This document shows positions 12,248-21,967 of a stretch of 64,000 nt of DNA, piece by piece. The stretch comes from Micromonospora sp. R77 (lineage in GTDB: Bacteria > Actinomycetota > Actinomycetes > Mycobacteriales > Micromonosporaceae). How positions within the stretch are numbered: the stretch's first letter is position 1; every line of letters starts with the position of its first letter. The notes beneath the pieces are model-generated. The model saw nothing but the letters and a program-made list of their open reading frames with translations. It searched no databases and was not told the DNA's origin. The DNA is taken from positions 868,001 to 932,000 of the forward strand of contig NZ_JALDST010000001.1 of NCBI RefSeq assembly GCF_022747945.1. Direction: 5' to 3'. Made by a program: the position numbers and the translations under genes.

Positions 12248-12376
12248 CCGGCGGACGGGACACCCATCGTTGGCGCGGTGGACGCGGGCGGACGCCGGCA
12301 CCCCGGCCGGCCGAACGGGCGGCCGGCCGGCCGGGGAGCCGGCCCAACGGGGGCCGTGGTGGTCGGTCCGGGACGG

Positions 12377-13180
12377 TCAGCGGACGGGGTTGCGGACGCC
12401 CTCGGCCAGCTCGGCGCTGAGCGCGCGCAGGGCGGCCAGGCCGGCGGCCTGGTCGCCGGCGTCGAGCAGGCAGCGGATCAGGGCGCTGCCGACGATGACG
12501 CCGTCGGCGTACCCGGCCACGGTGCCGGCCTGGGCGCCGGTGCCGACGCCGAGGCCGACGCCGACCGGCAGGTCGGTGACCTCACGCAGCCGGGAGACCA
12601 GCACCGGAGCGGCGTCGGAGGTCTGCGACCGGGCGCCGGTGACGCCCATGATCGCGGTGGCGTAGACGAAGCCCCGGCAGTGCTCGACGGTCATCCGCAG
12701 CCGGGCGTCGGTGGAGGACGGGGAGACCAGGAAGGTCCGGTCCAGGCCGTACGCCTCGGAGGCGGCCAGCCACTCGTCCGCCTCCTCCGGGATCAGGTCC
12801 GGGGTGATCAGCCCGGTGCCCCCGGCGGCGGCCAGGTCACGGGCGAACGCGTCGACGCCGTACTGCTCGATCGGGTTCCAGTAGGTCATGGTGACCACCT
12901 GGGCACCGGTGGCCGCGACGGCCTCGATGATGCGCAGCGTGTCCGCGGTCCGGACACCGCCGGCCAGGGCGATGTCGCTGGCCTTCTGGATGACCGGTCC
13001 GTCCATCACCGGGTCGGAGTAGGGGATCTCCACCTCGATGACGTCCACCCCGGCCTCGACCATGGCGGTCATCGCGGCGATGCTGCCCTCGACGGTGGGG
13101 AAACCGGCCGGCATGCAGCCGACCAGCACGGCCCGCCCGTCGGCGCGGGCCTTGTCGAAGGCGACCCCGATCCGACTCAC
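12377..13180 (-). CDS. trpA: Tryptophan synthase alpha chain
   Basis: This cleaves indole-3-glycerol phosphate to indole and glyceraldehyde 3-phosphate within the TrpA2B2 complex. At 267 residues it has normal length. The catalytic pair is Glu49 and Asp60 in VIEVEIPYSDPVMDG, numbered as in E. coli. The phosphate-binding loops GVGLGVGTGAQ and ADGVIVGSAL are present. The GTG start lies 7 nt after AAGGAG, which is inside the last codons of trpB, and only four nt separate the two genes, so translation is probably coupled. It is the last gene of the trp run before the inverted-repeat element and lgt. Confidence 0.97.
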   Translation of the reverse strand: MSRIGVAFDKARADGRAVLVGCMPAGFPTVEGSIAAMTAMVEAGVDVIEVEIPYSDPVMDGPVIQKASDIALAGGVRTADTLRIIEAVAATGAQVVTMTYWNPIEQYGVDAFARDLAAAGGTGLITPDLIPEEADEWLAASEAYGLDRTFLVSPSSTDARLRMTVEHCRGFVYATAIMGVTGARSQTSDAAPVLVSRLREVTDLPVGVGLGVGTGAQAGTVAGYADGVIVGSALIRCLLDAGDQAAGLAALRALSAELAEGVRNPVR

Positions 13181-13184
13181 GCTG

Positions 13185-14417
13185 TCACTCCTTGTCGAGG
13201 ATGCCGAAGTACTCGCCGGCGGTGTGCACGTCCTTGTCGCCCCGACCGGAGAGGTTGACCACGATGACCGGCTCCCGGCCCAGCTCGGCGGCGAGCGTCG
13301 GGGCGATCTTCAGCGCGCCGGCGAGCGCGTGCGCGCTCTCGATCGCCGGGATGATCCCCTCGGTGCGGCAGAGCAGCTCGAACGCGGCCATCGCCTCGGT
13401 GTCGGTCACCGGCGTGTAGGTGGCCCGGCCGCTGTCGTGCAGCCAGGCGTGCTCCGGGCCGACGCCCGGGTAGTCCAGGCCGGCCGAGATCGAGTGCGAC
13501 TCGATGGTCTGGCCGTCGGCGTTCTGCAGCACGTACGTCCGGGTGCCGTGCAGCACGCCGGAGGTGCCGCCGGTGATGCTGGCCGCGTGCCGGCCGGTCT
13601 CGACGCCCTCGCCACCGGCCTCGAAGCCGTACAGCCGGACGTCGGCATCGTCCACGAACGCGTGGAAGATGCCGAGCGCGTTGGAGCCGCCGCCGACGCA
13701 GGCCGCGACCGCGTCCGGCAGCGCGCCGGTGAGGTCCAGGCACTGCTGGCGGGCCTCCTCGCCGATGCCGCGCACGAAGTCCCGGACCATCTCCGGGAAC
13801 GGGTGCGGCCCGGCGGCGGTGCCGATCAGGTAGTGGGTGTCGTCGACGTTGGCGACCCAGTCCCGCATCGCCTCGTTCATCGCGTCCTTGAGGGTCCGCG
13901 AACCGGTGGTCACCGGGACGACGGTGGCGCCGAGCATCCGCATCCGGGCCACGTTGAGCGCCTGCCGCTCGGTGTCCACCTCGCCCATGTAGACCACGCA
14001 GTCGAGGTCGAACAGCGCGGCGGCGGTGGCGGTGGCCACGCCGTGCTGCCCGGCGCCGGTCTCCGCGATCACCCGCTTCTTGCCCATCCGCCGGGTCAGC
14101 AGGGCCTGGCCCAGCACGTTGCGCACCTTGTGCGCGCCGGTGTGGTTCAGGTCCTCCCGCTTGAGCAGGATCCGGGCGCCCGCCTTCGCGGAGAACCGCT
14201 CGGCGGTGTAGAGCAGCGACGGGGTGCCGGCGTAGTCGCGCAGCAGGGCGCCGAACTCGGCGAGGAAGCCCTCGTCGGTCATCGCCTTGCGGTACGCCGC
14301 GTCCAGCTCGTCGAGCGCCGCGACCAGCGCCTCCGGGACGAAACGGCCACCGAAGCGGCCGAAGTGACCGGCGGCGTCGGGAAGCTGGCCGGCCGGGGCC
14401 GACGCGTTGGCGCTCAT
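13185..14417 (-). CDS. trpB: Tryptophan synthase beta chain
   Basis: This PLP enzyme condenses indole with serine. The PLP lysine is Lys97 in HTGAHKVRN, and the phosphate cradle GGGSNALG and the region around GRGDKD are present; 410 residues is normal for TrpB. The ATG start has GAGAGGA seven nt upstream. It lies 37 nt downstream of trpC on the same strand, and its end carries the ribosome site of trpA. Confidence 0.97.
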   Translation of the reverse strand: MSANASAPAGQLPDAAGHFGRFGGRFVPEALVAALDELDAAYRKAMTDEGFLAEFGALLRDYAGTPSLLYTAERFSAKAGARILLKREDLNHTGAHKVRNVLGQALLTRRMGKKRVIAETGAGQHGVATATAAALFDLDCVVYMGEVDTERQALNVARMRMLGATVVPVTTGSRTLKDAMNEAMRDWVANVDDTHYLIGTAAGPHPFPEMVRDFVRGIGEEARQQCLDLTGALPDAVAACVGGGSNALGIFHAFVDDADVRLYGFEAGGEGVETGRHAASITGGTSGVLHGTRTYVLQNADGQTIESHSISAGLDYPGVGPEHAWLHDSGRATYTPVTDTEAMAAFELLCRTEGIIPAIESAHALAGALKIAPTLAAELGREPVIVVNLSGRGDKDVHTAGEYFGILDKE

Positions 14418-14454
14418 CGCGAAATCCTCTCGCTGCTGCGGTGCCGGCGCGGGA

Positions 14455-15345
14455 TCAGCGCACCGGACGGGGCGTCGCCGGGTGGTTCCCGGCGTTGACC
14501 AGCTCGGCGACCGCCTCGCGGGGGCTCTTCTGGGTGACCAGGCCCTCCCCCACCAGCACGGCGTCGGCGCCGGCGGAGGCGTAGCGGATCAGGTCGTGCG
14601 GGCCGCGCACGCCGGACTCGGCGATCTTGACGACGCTGCTGGGCAGGCCGGGCGCGATCCGCTCGAACACCGAGCGGTCGACCTCAAGGGTACGCAGGTC
14701 ACGGGCATTGACCCCGATCACCTGCGCGCCGGCCTCCAGGGCCCGGTCGGCCTCCTCCTCGGTGTGCACCTCGACCAGCGCGGTCATGCCCAGCGACTCG
14801 ATCCGCTCCAGCAGCCCGACCAGCGCGTTCTGCTCCAGCGCGGCGACGATCAGCAGCACCAGGTCGGCGCCGTGGGCGCGGGCCTCGTGCACCTGGTAGC
14901 TGGAGACCACGAAGTCCTTGCGCAGCACCGGCACCTTCACCGCGGCGCGGACGGCCGCCAGGTCGTCCAGCGAGCCGCCGAACCAGCGGCCCTCGGTGAG
15001 CACGCTGATCGCGCGTGCGCCACCGGCGGCGTACTCCCCGGCCAGGTCGGCGGGGTCGGCGATCTCGGCCAACCGTCCCCGGGACGGCGACGAGCGCTTC
15101 ACCTCCGCGATCACGGCCACGCCGGGCCGCCGCAGGGCCGCGTACGCGTCCAACGGTGGCGGCGCGGCGGCGGCCAGCTCGCGGATCCGCTCCAGCGGGA
15201 CCTGCTCCTGGCGCCGGGCCACATCCTCGCGGACGCCGGCCAGAATCTCGTCGAGCACGCTTGCGGACGACGCCGATCCGGCTCCGTCCCCCTCCGCGTG
15301 CGCATGCTCAGCAGTCACCAACGGACTCCCCTCTCCGGGTGTCAT
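14455..15345 (-). CDS. trpC: Indole-3-glycerol phosphate synthase
   Basis: This closes the indole ring from CdRP. It is a TIM barrel with the family motifs [13 protein letters not shown] (catalytic Lys), [20 protein letters not shown] and [11 protein letters not shown]. Two starts are possible. ATG 15345 lies exactly six nt after TAGCAT, implying a leaderless mRNA. GTG 15318 lies seven nt after GGGGAG. Both may be used: the same transcript start could give a 27-nt leader for the GTG. No phosphoribosylanthranilate isomerase (trpF) is nearby; that step is probably done by the HisA/PriA protein in this window. Confidence 0.95.
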   Translation of the reverse strand: MTPGEGSPLVTAEHAHAEGDGAGSASSASVLDEILAGVREDVARRQEQVPLERIRELAAAAPPPLDAYAALRRPGVAVIAEVKRSSPSRGRLAEIADPADLAGEYAAGGARAISVLTEGRWFGGSLDDLAAVRAAVKVPVLRKDFVVSSYQVHEARAHGADLVLLIVAALEQNALVGLLERIESLGMTALVEVHTEEEADRALEAGAQVIGVNARDLRTLEVDRSVFERIAPGLPSSVVKIAESGVRGPHDLIRYASAGADAVLVGEGLVTQKSPREAVAELVNAGNHPATPRPVR

Positions 15346-15351
15346 GGGCCG

Positions 15352-15370
15352 ATGCTAGGTGGCGCCACCT
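15352..15370 (-). promoter_or_regulatory. trpC promoter: -10 TAGCAT abutting a perfect 14-bp palindrome
   Basis: On the minus strand TAGCAT (15352-15357) is followed after six nt by the ATG of trpC. Immediately upstream, sharing one base, is AGGTGGCGCCACCT (15357-15370), a perfect palindrome placed between the -10 and -35 regions. TTGAGG just beyond it is a possible -35, though the spacing is short. The palindrome position suits an operator. The remaining 15371-15749 holds no gene I can support; it must include the promoter of the small gene at 15750. Confidence 0.5.
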
Positions 15371-15749
15371 GGCCTCAAGTGCCGGGGGTATGGCGCTCCT
15401 CACGAGATGGGCTGTGGCATGATGGCCGACTTGCGGTGAACGAAATGTCACGGAGCGCGACCCTGCCCATCGAGCGGCGTCACCTCCGCCCGGCGGGCAC
15501 CGCCCCGCGTCACATCGACTGCCGCCCATACCTCATCTCACCACGCCCGCGCGCCCGGCGCTGGACACCGCTGTCCGATCGACGGTGTGACCAAGCTCAA
15601 GGCCGAACGGCCCTCCCCAGGTCGCACCCCGCGTCGGACAGTTGACCTGCGCTTCATCACGGCGAAACGCGAGCCCGGCACCATTTTTCTCGGGCAGACT
15701 CGACGAGGCGCCTGCCGACCCTTCGCCCACGATCCACTGCGGGGTGACC

Positions 15750-16026
15750 ATGAGCACCAACAGCCCGAACCAGAGCATCGGACTCACCACCATCTCCCGG
15801 ACCGTCGCGTCGCTCGCGGTCGGCATGGTGGACACCCTCGAACGCGCCGTCGTCGGCGACGGCCGGGCGCGCACCGCCCGCGGCAACGCCTGGGAGGCGG
15901 TCTGCGCCGACCGGGCCCGCGCCGAGCAGCGCGCCGAACTGGAGCGCCTGGTCGCCGAGCTGGCCGCCGCCCATGGCCGCCGCCCGGGACCGCCGCGAGG
16001 CGCGTACCGGCCAGCCGGTCAGCTGA
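15750..16026 (+). CDS. Small hypothetical helical protein in the trp region (probable frameshift)
   Basis: The ATG (MSTNSPNQS) opens a frame of about 90 residues rich in Ala, Arg and Glu, predicted to be helical, ending the clear part with AELERLVAELAAA. In the frame as sequenced there is no stop, and the reading runs into sequence antisense to the next gene. A one-base shift near 15970 gives MAAARDRREARTGQPVS and a TGA at 16024-16026. That stop shares the palindrome TCAGCTGA with the stop of the convergent gene, which supports it. I do not recognise the family. Confidence 0.5.
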
Positions 16027-16727
16027 CCGTCGGGTCCTCGCCCCGGTCCAGCGCGTCCCAGGCGTCCCGGGTGCCCCCGCCCGACCGCCGGGCCCGACGT
16101 CGTGGGCTGCGCCCCAGCCGTCGCCGGCCGCTCGTAGCGGGCACCCATCGCCGGCCAGCCGCCGCCACGCAGCGCGGTGAGCAGGCCACCGGCCGCGGCG
16201 ACCAGCCCACCCAGCAGGCAGAGCGCCGGCCACTGCCGGCTCACCGAGCCGCCGAAGTCGGCGGTGAGGCCGTACCCGCCGCCGGCCGCCACGGCCAGCC
16301 CGAGCAGGGTCAGCAGGCCGCCGAGCAACCGCCGGAGCCGGCCCCGGGTGGCGAGTACCGCGCCGCCGCCGGCGAGCGCGACCAGCGCCAGCGGGAAGAG
16401 CCAGGGCAGCAGGTCGGTGCCGGTGCGCAGCTGCCGCGACGGCGGCAACGCGCGCGCGGGATCAGCTCCACCGACCAGGTCCTGGTTGCCGCCCAGCAGG
16501 CCAGGCCCGCACCGGCCAGGCAGCACAGCACGGCGTACGTCAGCTCGCGCCGCCCTGCCCGGACGGTGCCGCCCCGGCGGGGGCCTCCGGGGCCGGTGGC
16601 CCGGCGGCCGAGGCGGCCGGCGACTGCGGCTCGACAGGCCGCGTCGGGTCGGCGGCCGGGTCGGGTCGGCGGGTGGGGTCGGGTCGGCGGGTGGGGTCGG
16701 GTCGGCGGGTGGGGTCGGGTCGCTCAT
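16019..16727 (-). CDS. Trp-operon-associated membrane protein, interrupted by several frameshifts
   Basis: This matches the conserved actinobacterial membrane protein found beside trp genes (TIGR02234, Trp_oprn_chp), whose role is unknown. The recognisable pieces lie in different frames: an N-terminal tail with three DPTPPA repeats, then ELTYAVLCCLAGAGLACW (first membrane helix) and WAATRTWSVEL, then TDLLPWLFPLALVALAGG through WPALCLLGGLVAAAGG and PAMGARYERPA, and finally DAWDALDRGEDPTVS with the stop. At least three one-base shifts are needed, near 16640-16660, 16545-16560 and 16440-16470, plus one near 16090. Its start overlaps the trpE stop as ATGA, so it belongs to the trpE operon. Sequencing indels are the simplest explanation; a decayed gene is the alternative. 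Confidence 0.7.
16661..16720 (-). repeat. Three 18-bp tandem repeats encoding DPTPPA
   Basis: The plus-strand unit GGGTCGGCGGGTGGGGTC is repeated three times without change. It encodes the Pro-rich N-terminal tail of the Trp-operon membrane protein. Confidence 0.75.
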
Positions 16728-18277
16728 CGGGCCGGCCGCAGGGTCTCGGCGGCGGCGATGGCGGCGAGCACCGCGGCGGCCTTGTTCCGGGTCTCCTGGT
16801 CCTCGGCGGCCGGATCAGAATCGGCCACCACCCCCGCCCCGGCCTGCACGTAGGCCCGCCCGTCGCGGATCAGCGCGGTCCGGATCGCGATCGCCATGTC
16901 CAGGTCGCCGCCGAAGCCGAAGTAGCCGACGGTGCCGCCGTACAGGCCGCGCCGGACCGGCTCCAACTCCTCGATGATCTCCATGGCCCGGACCTTGGGC
17001 GCGCCGGAGAGGGTGCCGGCCGGGAAGGTGGCGGCGAGCGCGTCGAAGGCGGTGCGGTCCGCCCGCAGCTCGCCGACCACCGTCGAGACGATGTGCATGA
17101 CGTGGCTGTACCGCTCGATGGTGGCGAACTCCGGCACCTCGACCGTGCCGGGGCGGCAGACCCGGCCCAGGTCGTTGCGGCCCAGGTCGACCAGCATCAC
17201 GTGCTCGGCGCGCTCCTTCGGGTCGCTGAGCAGCTCGGCGGCGAGGCGGGCGTCGGCGGCCGGGGTGCCGCCCCGGGGGCGGGTCCCGGCGATCGGGTGC
17301 AGCAGCGCGCGGCGTCGGCCGTCGGCGGTGGTGCTCACCTTCAGGTGCGCCTCCGGCGAGGAGCCGACGATGTCGAAGCCGTCGAAGCGCAGCAGGTACA
17401 TGTACGGGCTGGGGTTGGTGGTGCGCAGCACCCGGTAGACGTCGAGCGGGTCGGCGTGGGTCGGGCGTTCGAAGCGCTGGGCGAGCACGATCTGGAAGCA
17501 CTCGCCGGCCCGGATGGCCTCCTTGGCCGCCTCGACCGCCTTCGGGTAGCCGCCGTCGGGGGTCCGGCAGCTCACCTCGCCGACCGCCGGCCGGTCGACC
17601 GTGGAGATCATGGGCGGAATCGGTCGGGACAGTGCGGTGGTCATCGCGTCCAGCCGCCCCACCGCGTGGTGGTACGCCGCCGCGACCAGCGCGTCCCGCC
17701 CCGGTGCGTCGGGCGGGGGCAGGACCGCGTTGGCGACCAGGATCGCCGAGCCGTCGTAGTGGTCGAGCACCACCAGGTCGGTGGCGAGCATCATGCCCAG
17801 CTCGGGGACGCCGAGGTCGTCCTCGGTCAGCTCGGGCAGGCGCTCGAAGCGGCGGATGAGGTCGTACCCCAGGAAGCCCACCATGCCGCCGGTCAGCGGC
17901 GGCATGCCGCTGGCCGGGTCCCAGGCCGGGCCGGCCAGCGCGGCGACCGTCTCGCGCAGCACCCGGACCGGGTCGCCGTCGGCCGGCACCCCGGCGGGCG
18001 GCTCACCGGTCCAGAGCGCGGCGCCGTCGCGCTCGGTCAGCGTGGCGCTGCTGCGGACGCCGATGAAGGAGTAGCGGGACCAGGCCATGCCGGCCGAACC
18101 CACGCCCTGCTCGGCCGACTCCAGCAGGAAGGTGCCCGGCCCACCGGCGAGCTTGCGGTAGACGCCGACCGGGGTCTCCGCGTCGGCGAGCAGCCGGCGG
18201 GTGACCGGGACGACCCGCCACCGGGCCGCCAGCTCGGTGAACGCGCCCTGGTCGGGGCTGACCGTGCCGTCGGTCAT
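16724..18277 (-). CDS. trpE: Anthranilate synthase component I
   Basis: TrpE makes anthranilate from chorismate with ammonia supplied by TrpG, which is not in the window. The 517 residues include the N-terminal tryptophan-sensing motif LLES (about 51-54), the chorismate-binding domain with [24 protein letters not shown] and [15 protein letters not shown], and the C-terminal [11 protein letters not shown]. The LLES element means feedback inhibition by tryptophan is likely. The ATG overlaps the hisI stop (ATGA) and the TGA overlaps the start of the next gene in the same way, so the three are translated as a coupled set. Confidence 0.97.
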   Translation of the reverse strand: MTDGTVSPDQGAFTELAARWRVVPVTRRLLADAETPVGVYRKLAGGPGTFLLESAEQGVGSAGMAWSRYSFIGVRSSATLTERDGAALWTGEPPAGVPADGDPVRVLRETVAALAGPAWDPASGMPPLTGGMVGFLGYDLIRRFERLPELTEDDLGVPELGMMLATDLVVLDHYDGSAILVANAVLPPPDAPGRDALVAAAYHHAVGRLDAMTTALSRPIPPMISTVDRPAVGEVSCRTPDGGYPKAVEAAKEAIRAGECFQIVLAQRFERPTHADPLDVYRVLRTTNPSPYMYLLRFDGFDIVGSSPEAHLKVSTTADGRRRALLHPIAGTRPRGGTPAADARLAAELLSDPKERAEHVMLVDLGRNDLGRVCRPGTVEVPEFATIERYSHVMHIVSTVVGELRADRTAFDALAATFPAGTLSGAPKVRAMEIIEELEPVRRGLYGGTVGYFGFGGDLDMAIAIRTALIRDGRAYVQAGAGVVADSDPAAEDQETRNKAAAVLAAIAAAETLRPAR

Positions 18278-18708
18278 GACGTCGCCTCCGGCGAGGTGAC
18301 CGGCAGTTCGGTGAAGAAGCAGGTCCGGTTGCCGGTGTGGCAGGCCGCCCCGACCTGGTCGACGCTGACCAGCAGCGCGTCCCCGTCGCAGTCGAGGGCG
18401 ACCGACCGGACGTGCTGGTGGTGACCGGAGGTGGCGCCCTTGACCCAGTACTCCTGGCGGCTGCGCGACCAGTAGGTGGCCCGGCCGGTGGTCAGGGTGC
18501 GGTGCAGCGCCTCGTCGTCCATCCAGGCGACCATCAGCACCTCGCCCGAGTCGTGCTGCCGCACCACCGCGGCCACCAGGCCGTCGGGGGTACGGCGCAG
18601 CCGGGCGGCGATCGCCGGGTCGAGCCGGGACGGGCGGACCGGGCCGGGGGCCGGAGGCTCGGCGGAGCTGGCGGGGGCGCCGGTCAGCGGCGCGTCGGAT
18701 GGGGGCAC
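18274..18708 (-). CDS. hisI: Phosphoribosyl-AMP cyclohydrolase
   Basis: This performs the third step of histidine synthesis. From GTG 18708 it is 144 residues. The core [20 protein letters not shown] is followed by [23 protein letters not shown], the metal-binding DCDGDALL, and the zinc Cys/His cluster [13 protein letters not shown]. There is no HisE domain. It is in frame, without an intervening stop, with the nucleotidyltransferase domain upstream, so the sequence as given allows a fusion protein. Coupling to trpE by an ATGA overlap joins histidine and tryptophan synthesis. Confidence 0.93.
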   Translation of the reverse strand: MPPSDAPLTGAPASSAEPPAPGPVRPSRLDPAIAARLRRTPDGLVAAVVRQHDSGEVLMVAWMDDEALHRTLTTGRATYWSRSRQEYWVKGATSGHHQHVRSVALDCDGDALLVSVDQVGAACHTGNRTCFFTELPVTSPEATS

Positions 18709-19650
18709 AGTCAGCCATTCTCCCGTACGCGGGGTGGGCACCGGCGACGTGTCCCGACCGGCGGGCGTGCAGCGCTGCACCGACCGGGTGAGCTGGGCCA
18801 GGTAGCGGTCGAGCCGGCCGTCGAGCAGCGCCTCGGCCAGGTCGGTGCCGACCGTCTCGGCGAGCTGGCCGGCGTACGGGCGGATCAGCGGGACGGTCCC
18901 GGTGACCAGCCGGGCGGCGGCGGCCGCCACCTGGCCGGTGGAGCCGGGGCGCAGCCCGAGGCAGAGCAGCATGTCGTCGCGGTATCCGGGCGGGGCGACC
19001 GGCAGGTCCAGGGCGGCCGCGAAGGCGGCCCGGCGGGAGACCACCCGGACGGACGGGTTGGCCAGCCGCAGCACCGACGGGCAGAGCCGGGCCAGGTCGG
19101 CGGCGGCCAGCCGGACCCCGAGCGGGTCGTCGGCCCAGCGGGCCCCGGCGACCTTGCCGAGGGTGGCGATCAGCTCCTCCAGCCGGGGCTCGTCCGCCGG
19201 CTGACAGAGCACCGGCAGGTCGATCCGGCGGCGCCACTCCGGCACGGCCCAGATCAGCCGGGCGGGCGCGGTCACCGGCAGCCCGAACGCCCAGTCCGCC
19301 GGCTCGCCCAGCCGGTGCACCCAGGACCGAATGTCCCGGGCGGCCACCGAGACGTGCACCAGCCGGCCCTCGAACTCGGCGAGGAAGGCCCGGCGGGCGG
19401 CGTAGGGGCGGCCGGGCGCCCCGGCGGACGGTGTGGTCGGCGACCGGCCCGCCGCCCCGGGTGCCGGGGCGGCGGGTGGTTCGTCGGTGGCGACCAGCAC
19501 GTCGAGGTCCACGTCGCTGTGTTCGGTGGCGCCCCGGCGGGCGTGGCTGCCGCGCAGCATGATCCCGACGACGGGACGATCGGCGGCCTGCCGCAGGCGG
19601 GCGGCCCAGTCGTCGAGGAAACCGGTCTCGGGCAACGGAGCGGGACCCAC
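18709..19650 (-). CDS. Nucleotidyltransferase-domain protein, open into hisI
   Basis: About 314 residues. The N-terminal part has the minimal nucleotidyltransferase motif [20 protein letters not shown], that is GS plus the metal-binding D-x-D. The C-terminal half is helical and unassigned. There is no stop before hisI. Either it is truly fused to HisI, or a one-base indel hides a stop such as the out-of-frame TGA just before GTG 18708. The start is uncertain: GTG 19650 ([10 protein letters not shown]) seems best; a TTG at 19686 is also in frame. The substrate is unknown; the family includes aminoglycoside adenylyltransferase-like and uncharacterised proteins. Confidence 0.65.
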
Positions 19651-19720
19651 CGCGCCATCGTGCCGGATGCCCGTTCTCAAGCGCAATGACCGTTGGCGGA
19701 CCGGGTGTCCGATGCAAAGG

Positions 19721-20725
19721 CTAGTGCCCGACGGTTCGCATTCCTGCCTCGGTGTACCTTTCCCCGGCCACCGCCTCGGCCGGCACCGCCTCCCGCAGCC
19801 GGGCGAGCTGCCCCGGGTCCAGGGTGATGTCGGCCGCCGCCGCGTTCTCCTCCAGGTAGCGCACCCGCTTGGTGCCGGGGATCGGGAGGACGTCGTCGCC
19901 CTGGGCCAGCAGCCAGGCGAGCGCCGCCTGGGCCGGCGTGCAGCCGATCTCCGCCGCGACCGCGCGTACCGCCTCGACCAGCCGCAGGTTGGCGTCCAGG
20001 TTGCCGTCGGCGAACCTGGGCACGTTCCGGCGCCAGTCGTCGTCGGCGAGCTGCTCGCGGCTGGTGATCGCCCCGGTGAGCAGCCCCCGGCCCACCGGCG
20101 AGTACGCCACCAGACAGACGCCCAGCTCCCGGCAGGTGGCCAGCATCTCGCCCTCGACGTCCCGGCTGAACAGCGAGTACTCCATCTGGACGGCGGCGAT
20201 CGGGTGCACCGCGTGGGCGGCCCGCAGGGTCGCCGGGTTGACCTCGGAGAGGCCGATCAGGCGCACCTTGCCGGCCGTCACGAGGTCGGCCAGGGCACCG
20301 ACGGTCTCCTCGATCGGCGTGGCCGGGTTGCGCCGGTGCAGGTAGTACAGGTCGATGGTGTCGACCCCGAGCCGGCCGAGCGAGGCGTCGCAGGCCTCCC
20401 GGGCCCAGGCGGCGCTGCTGTCCACGTAAGCGCCCGGGGTGCCGGTGCCGCCGAAGCGGTCGCCGGTGCTGCGGTTGCCGAACTTGGTGGCCAGGAAGAC
20501 CTCGTCCCGGCGGGCCTTGACGACCGGGCCCAGCAGCCGCTCGTTGGCGCCGAAGCCGTACATGTCGGCGGTGTCCAGGTGGTTGACGCCCAGGTCGAGG
20601 GCCCGGTGCAGGGTCCGCGTCGACTCGGCGTCGTCACCGGTGCCGTACGCGAAGCTCATCCCCATGCAGCCCAGGCCGATCGCCGAGACCTCCGGGCCGG
20701 TCGCGCCCACTCGTCGTCGGATCAT
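19721..20725 (-). CDS. Aldo/keto reductase
   Basis: A 334-residue NADPH-dependent TIM-barrel reductase. Catalytic residues fit the family: Asp and Tyr in [13 protein letters not shown], Lys in VFLATKFG, and His in [22 protein letters not shown] is the NADPH-binding region. The ATG overlaps the stop of the MerR gene (ATGA), so the two are co-expressed and the reductase is probably induced by the signal sensed by the regulator. Such pairs often handle toxic aldehydes or quinones, but the substrate is not shown here. Confidence 0.92.
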   Translation of the reverse strand: MIRRRVGATGPEVSAIGLGCMGMSFAYGTGDDAESTRTLHRALDLGVNHLDTADMYGFGANERLLGPVVKARRDEVFLATKFGNRSTGDRFGGTGTPGAYVDSSAAWAREACDASLGRLGVDTIDLYYLHRRNPATPIEETVGALADLVTAGKVRLIGLSEVNPATLRAAHAVHPIAAVQMEYSLFSRDVEGEMLATCRELGVCLVAYSPVGRGLLTGAITSREQLADDDWRRNVPRFADGNLDANLRLVEAVRAVAAEIGCTPAQAALAWLLAQGDDVLPIPGTKRVRYLEENAAAADITLDPGQLARLREAVPAEAVAGERYTEAGMRTVGH

Positions 20726-21111
20726 GCCCGCTCCTCCTCCGCCCTGCGATACACGTCGATCTTGTAGTCGAGCACTTCGAGGTCCCCCTCCAGTTCGGCG
20801 ATCCGGGCCAGCACCCGGGCCCGGTGCGCCTCGAAGAGCGCCCGCCGGGCGCCGATCGTCCGGTCGCCCTGCCGGGCCAGCTCGGCGTAGCGGCGCATGT
20901 CCCGCACCGGCATCCCGGTCCGGCGCAGCCGGGTGAGCAGCACCAGCCAGTTGACGTCGCCCTCGGTGTAGCGCCGCCGGCCGGCCGAGTCCCGCCCGAC
21001 GGGGGCGACCAGCCCCTCCTGCTCGTACCAGCGCAGCGTGTAGGTGGTCAGGCCGACCCGCTCCGCGGCCTCACCGACGGTGAGGCTCATCTCCCGCGTG
21101 CTGATGTCCAC
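20722..21111 (-). CDS. MerR family transcriptional regulator
   Basis: The N-terminal winged helix begins [20 protein letters not shown] followed by YEQEGLV, typical of MerR; a coiled coil ([19 protein letters not shown]) follows. There are no cysteines in the C-terminal part, so it is not a metal sensor of the classic type. GTG 21111 lies six nt after a weak -10, which would make it leaderless; ATG 21090 is the alternative. It presumably regulates itself and the aldo/keto reductase through the promoter palindrome at 21118-21148. Confidence 0.88.
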   Translation of the reverse strand: MDISTREMSLTVGEAAERVGLTTYTLRWYEQEGLVAPVGRDSAGRRRYTEGDVNWLVLLTRLRRTGMPVRDMRRYAELARQGDRTIGARRALFEAHRARVLARIAELEGDLEVLDYKIDVYRRAEEERA

Positions 21112-21117
21112 GCGTCC

Positions 21118-21148
21118 AGGCTTCCAGTTCGAGGGCACTCGAAGTCAA
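21118..21148 (-). promoter_or_regulatory. MerR-type promoter with palindrome in a 19-bp spacer
   Basis: On the minus strand TTGACT (-35) is followed 19 bp later by AAGCCT. Between and overlapping the -35 is TTCGAGTGCCCTCGAA (21128-21143), two perfect 6-bp half-sites separated by 4 bp. An overlong 19-bp spacer carrying a dyad is the hallmark of MerR-controlled promoters. Confidence 0.65.
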
Positions 21149-21167
21149 CCGTTGCGCGCGGACGAAT

Positions 21168-21203
21168 AACTCATCTACCGTTGAGTTCAACAGGTGATGA
21201 GTT
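21168..21203 (+). promoter_or_regulatory. 36-bp operator-like dyad before the ABC-2 operon
   Basis: AACTCATC (21168-21175) and GATGAGTT (21196-21203) are perfect inverted copies. An inner imperfect dyad, TTGAGTTCAA (21181-21190), has the same centre. Overall 14 of 18 half-site positions match. It sits just upstream of the ABC ATPase gene, and the third gene of the operon is a TetR regulator, so this is the probable autoregulatory site. Confidence 0.65.
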
Positions 21204-21220
21204 TTCTGGGAGGCGGGACG

Positions 21221-21967
21221 ATGGAGGACGCGACACTGGTCCGCGACCTGGTCGTCGACCGGGGCCGACGGCGGGTGCTGCACGGCATCAGCTGCGCGGT
21301 ACCGCGCGGCGCGGTCACCGGGCTGCTCGGCCCGAGCGGCAGCGGCAAGACCACCCTGATGCGGGCGATCGTGGGCGTGCAGACGGTCACCTCGGGCACG
21401 GTCACCGTGCTCGGCCGGCCCGCCGGCCACCCGGAGCTGCGCCACCGGGTCGGCTACCTGACCCAGGCCCCCAGCGTCTACGCCGACCTGACGGTCCGGG
21501 AGAACGCCCGCTACTTCGCCGCCCTGCACGGGCGTCGCCCCGCCGACGCCGACCGGGCGGTCGCCGACGTCGGGCTCGCCACGGCGGCCGGCCAGCTCGT
21601 CGGCACCCTCTCCGGCGGCCAGCGCAGCCGGGCGTCGCTGGCCTGTGCGCTGGTCGGCGAGCCGGAACTGGTCGTCCTCGACGAGCCGACCGTGGGCCAG
21701 GACCCGGTGCTGCGGGCCGAGCTGTGGGCCCGGTTCCACCAACTGGCCGCCGCCGGGACGACCCTGCTGGTCTCCAGCCACGTGATGGACGAGGCGGCCC
21801 GCTGCGACCGGCTGCTGCTGATCCGGGACGGGCGCCTCATCGCCGACGACACCCCCGACGCCATTCGGGCCGCCACCGCCGTCGACGACCTGGAGCAGGC
21901 GTTCCTGCGGCTGATCCGGGCGAACGAGGCGGCCGAGCGGCCCGTCGGCCAGGAGGAGGACCGGTGA
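21221..21967 (+). CDS. ABC-2 type exporter, ATP-binding protein
   Basis: A 248-residue ATPase with Walker A GPSGSGKTT, Q-loop region YLTQAPSVYADLTVREN, signature LSGGQRSR, Walker B LVVLDEPTVGQDP and the switch His in LLVSSHVMDE. ATG 21221 is chosen because GGGAGG lies seven nt upstream. An in-frame ATG within the operator is unlikely. It is the first gene of a three-gene unit (ATPase, permease, TetR). Such systems usually expel drugs or other toxic compounds; the cargo is unknown. Confidence 0.93.
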   Translation: MEDATLVRDLVVDRGRRRVLHGISCAVPRGAVTGLLGPSGSGKTTLMRAIVGVQTVTSGTVTVLGRPAGHPELRHRVGYLTQAPSVYADLTVRENARYFAALHGRRPADADRAVADVGLATAAGQLVGTLSGGQRSRASLACALVGEPELVVLDEPTVGQDPVLRAELWARFHQLAAAGTTLLVSSHVMDEAARCDRLLLIRDGRLIADDTPDAIRAATAVDDLEQAFLRLIRANEAAERPVGQEEDR

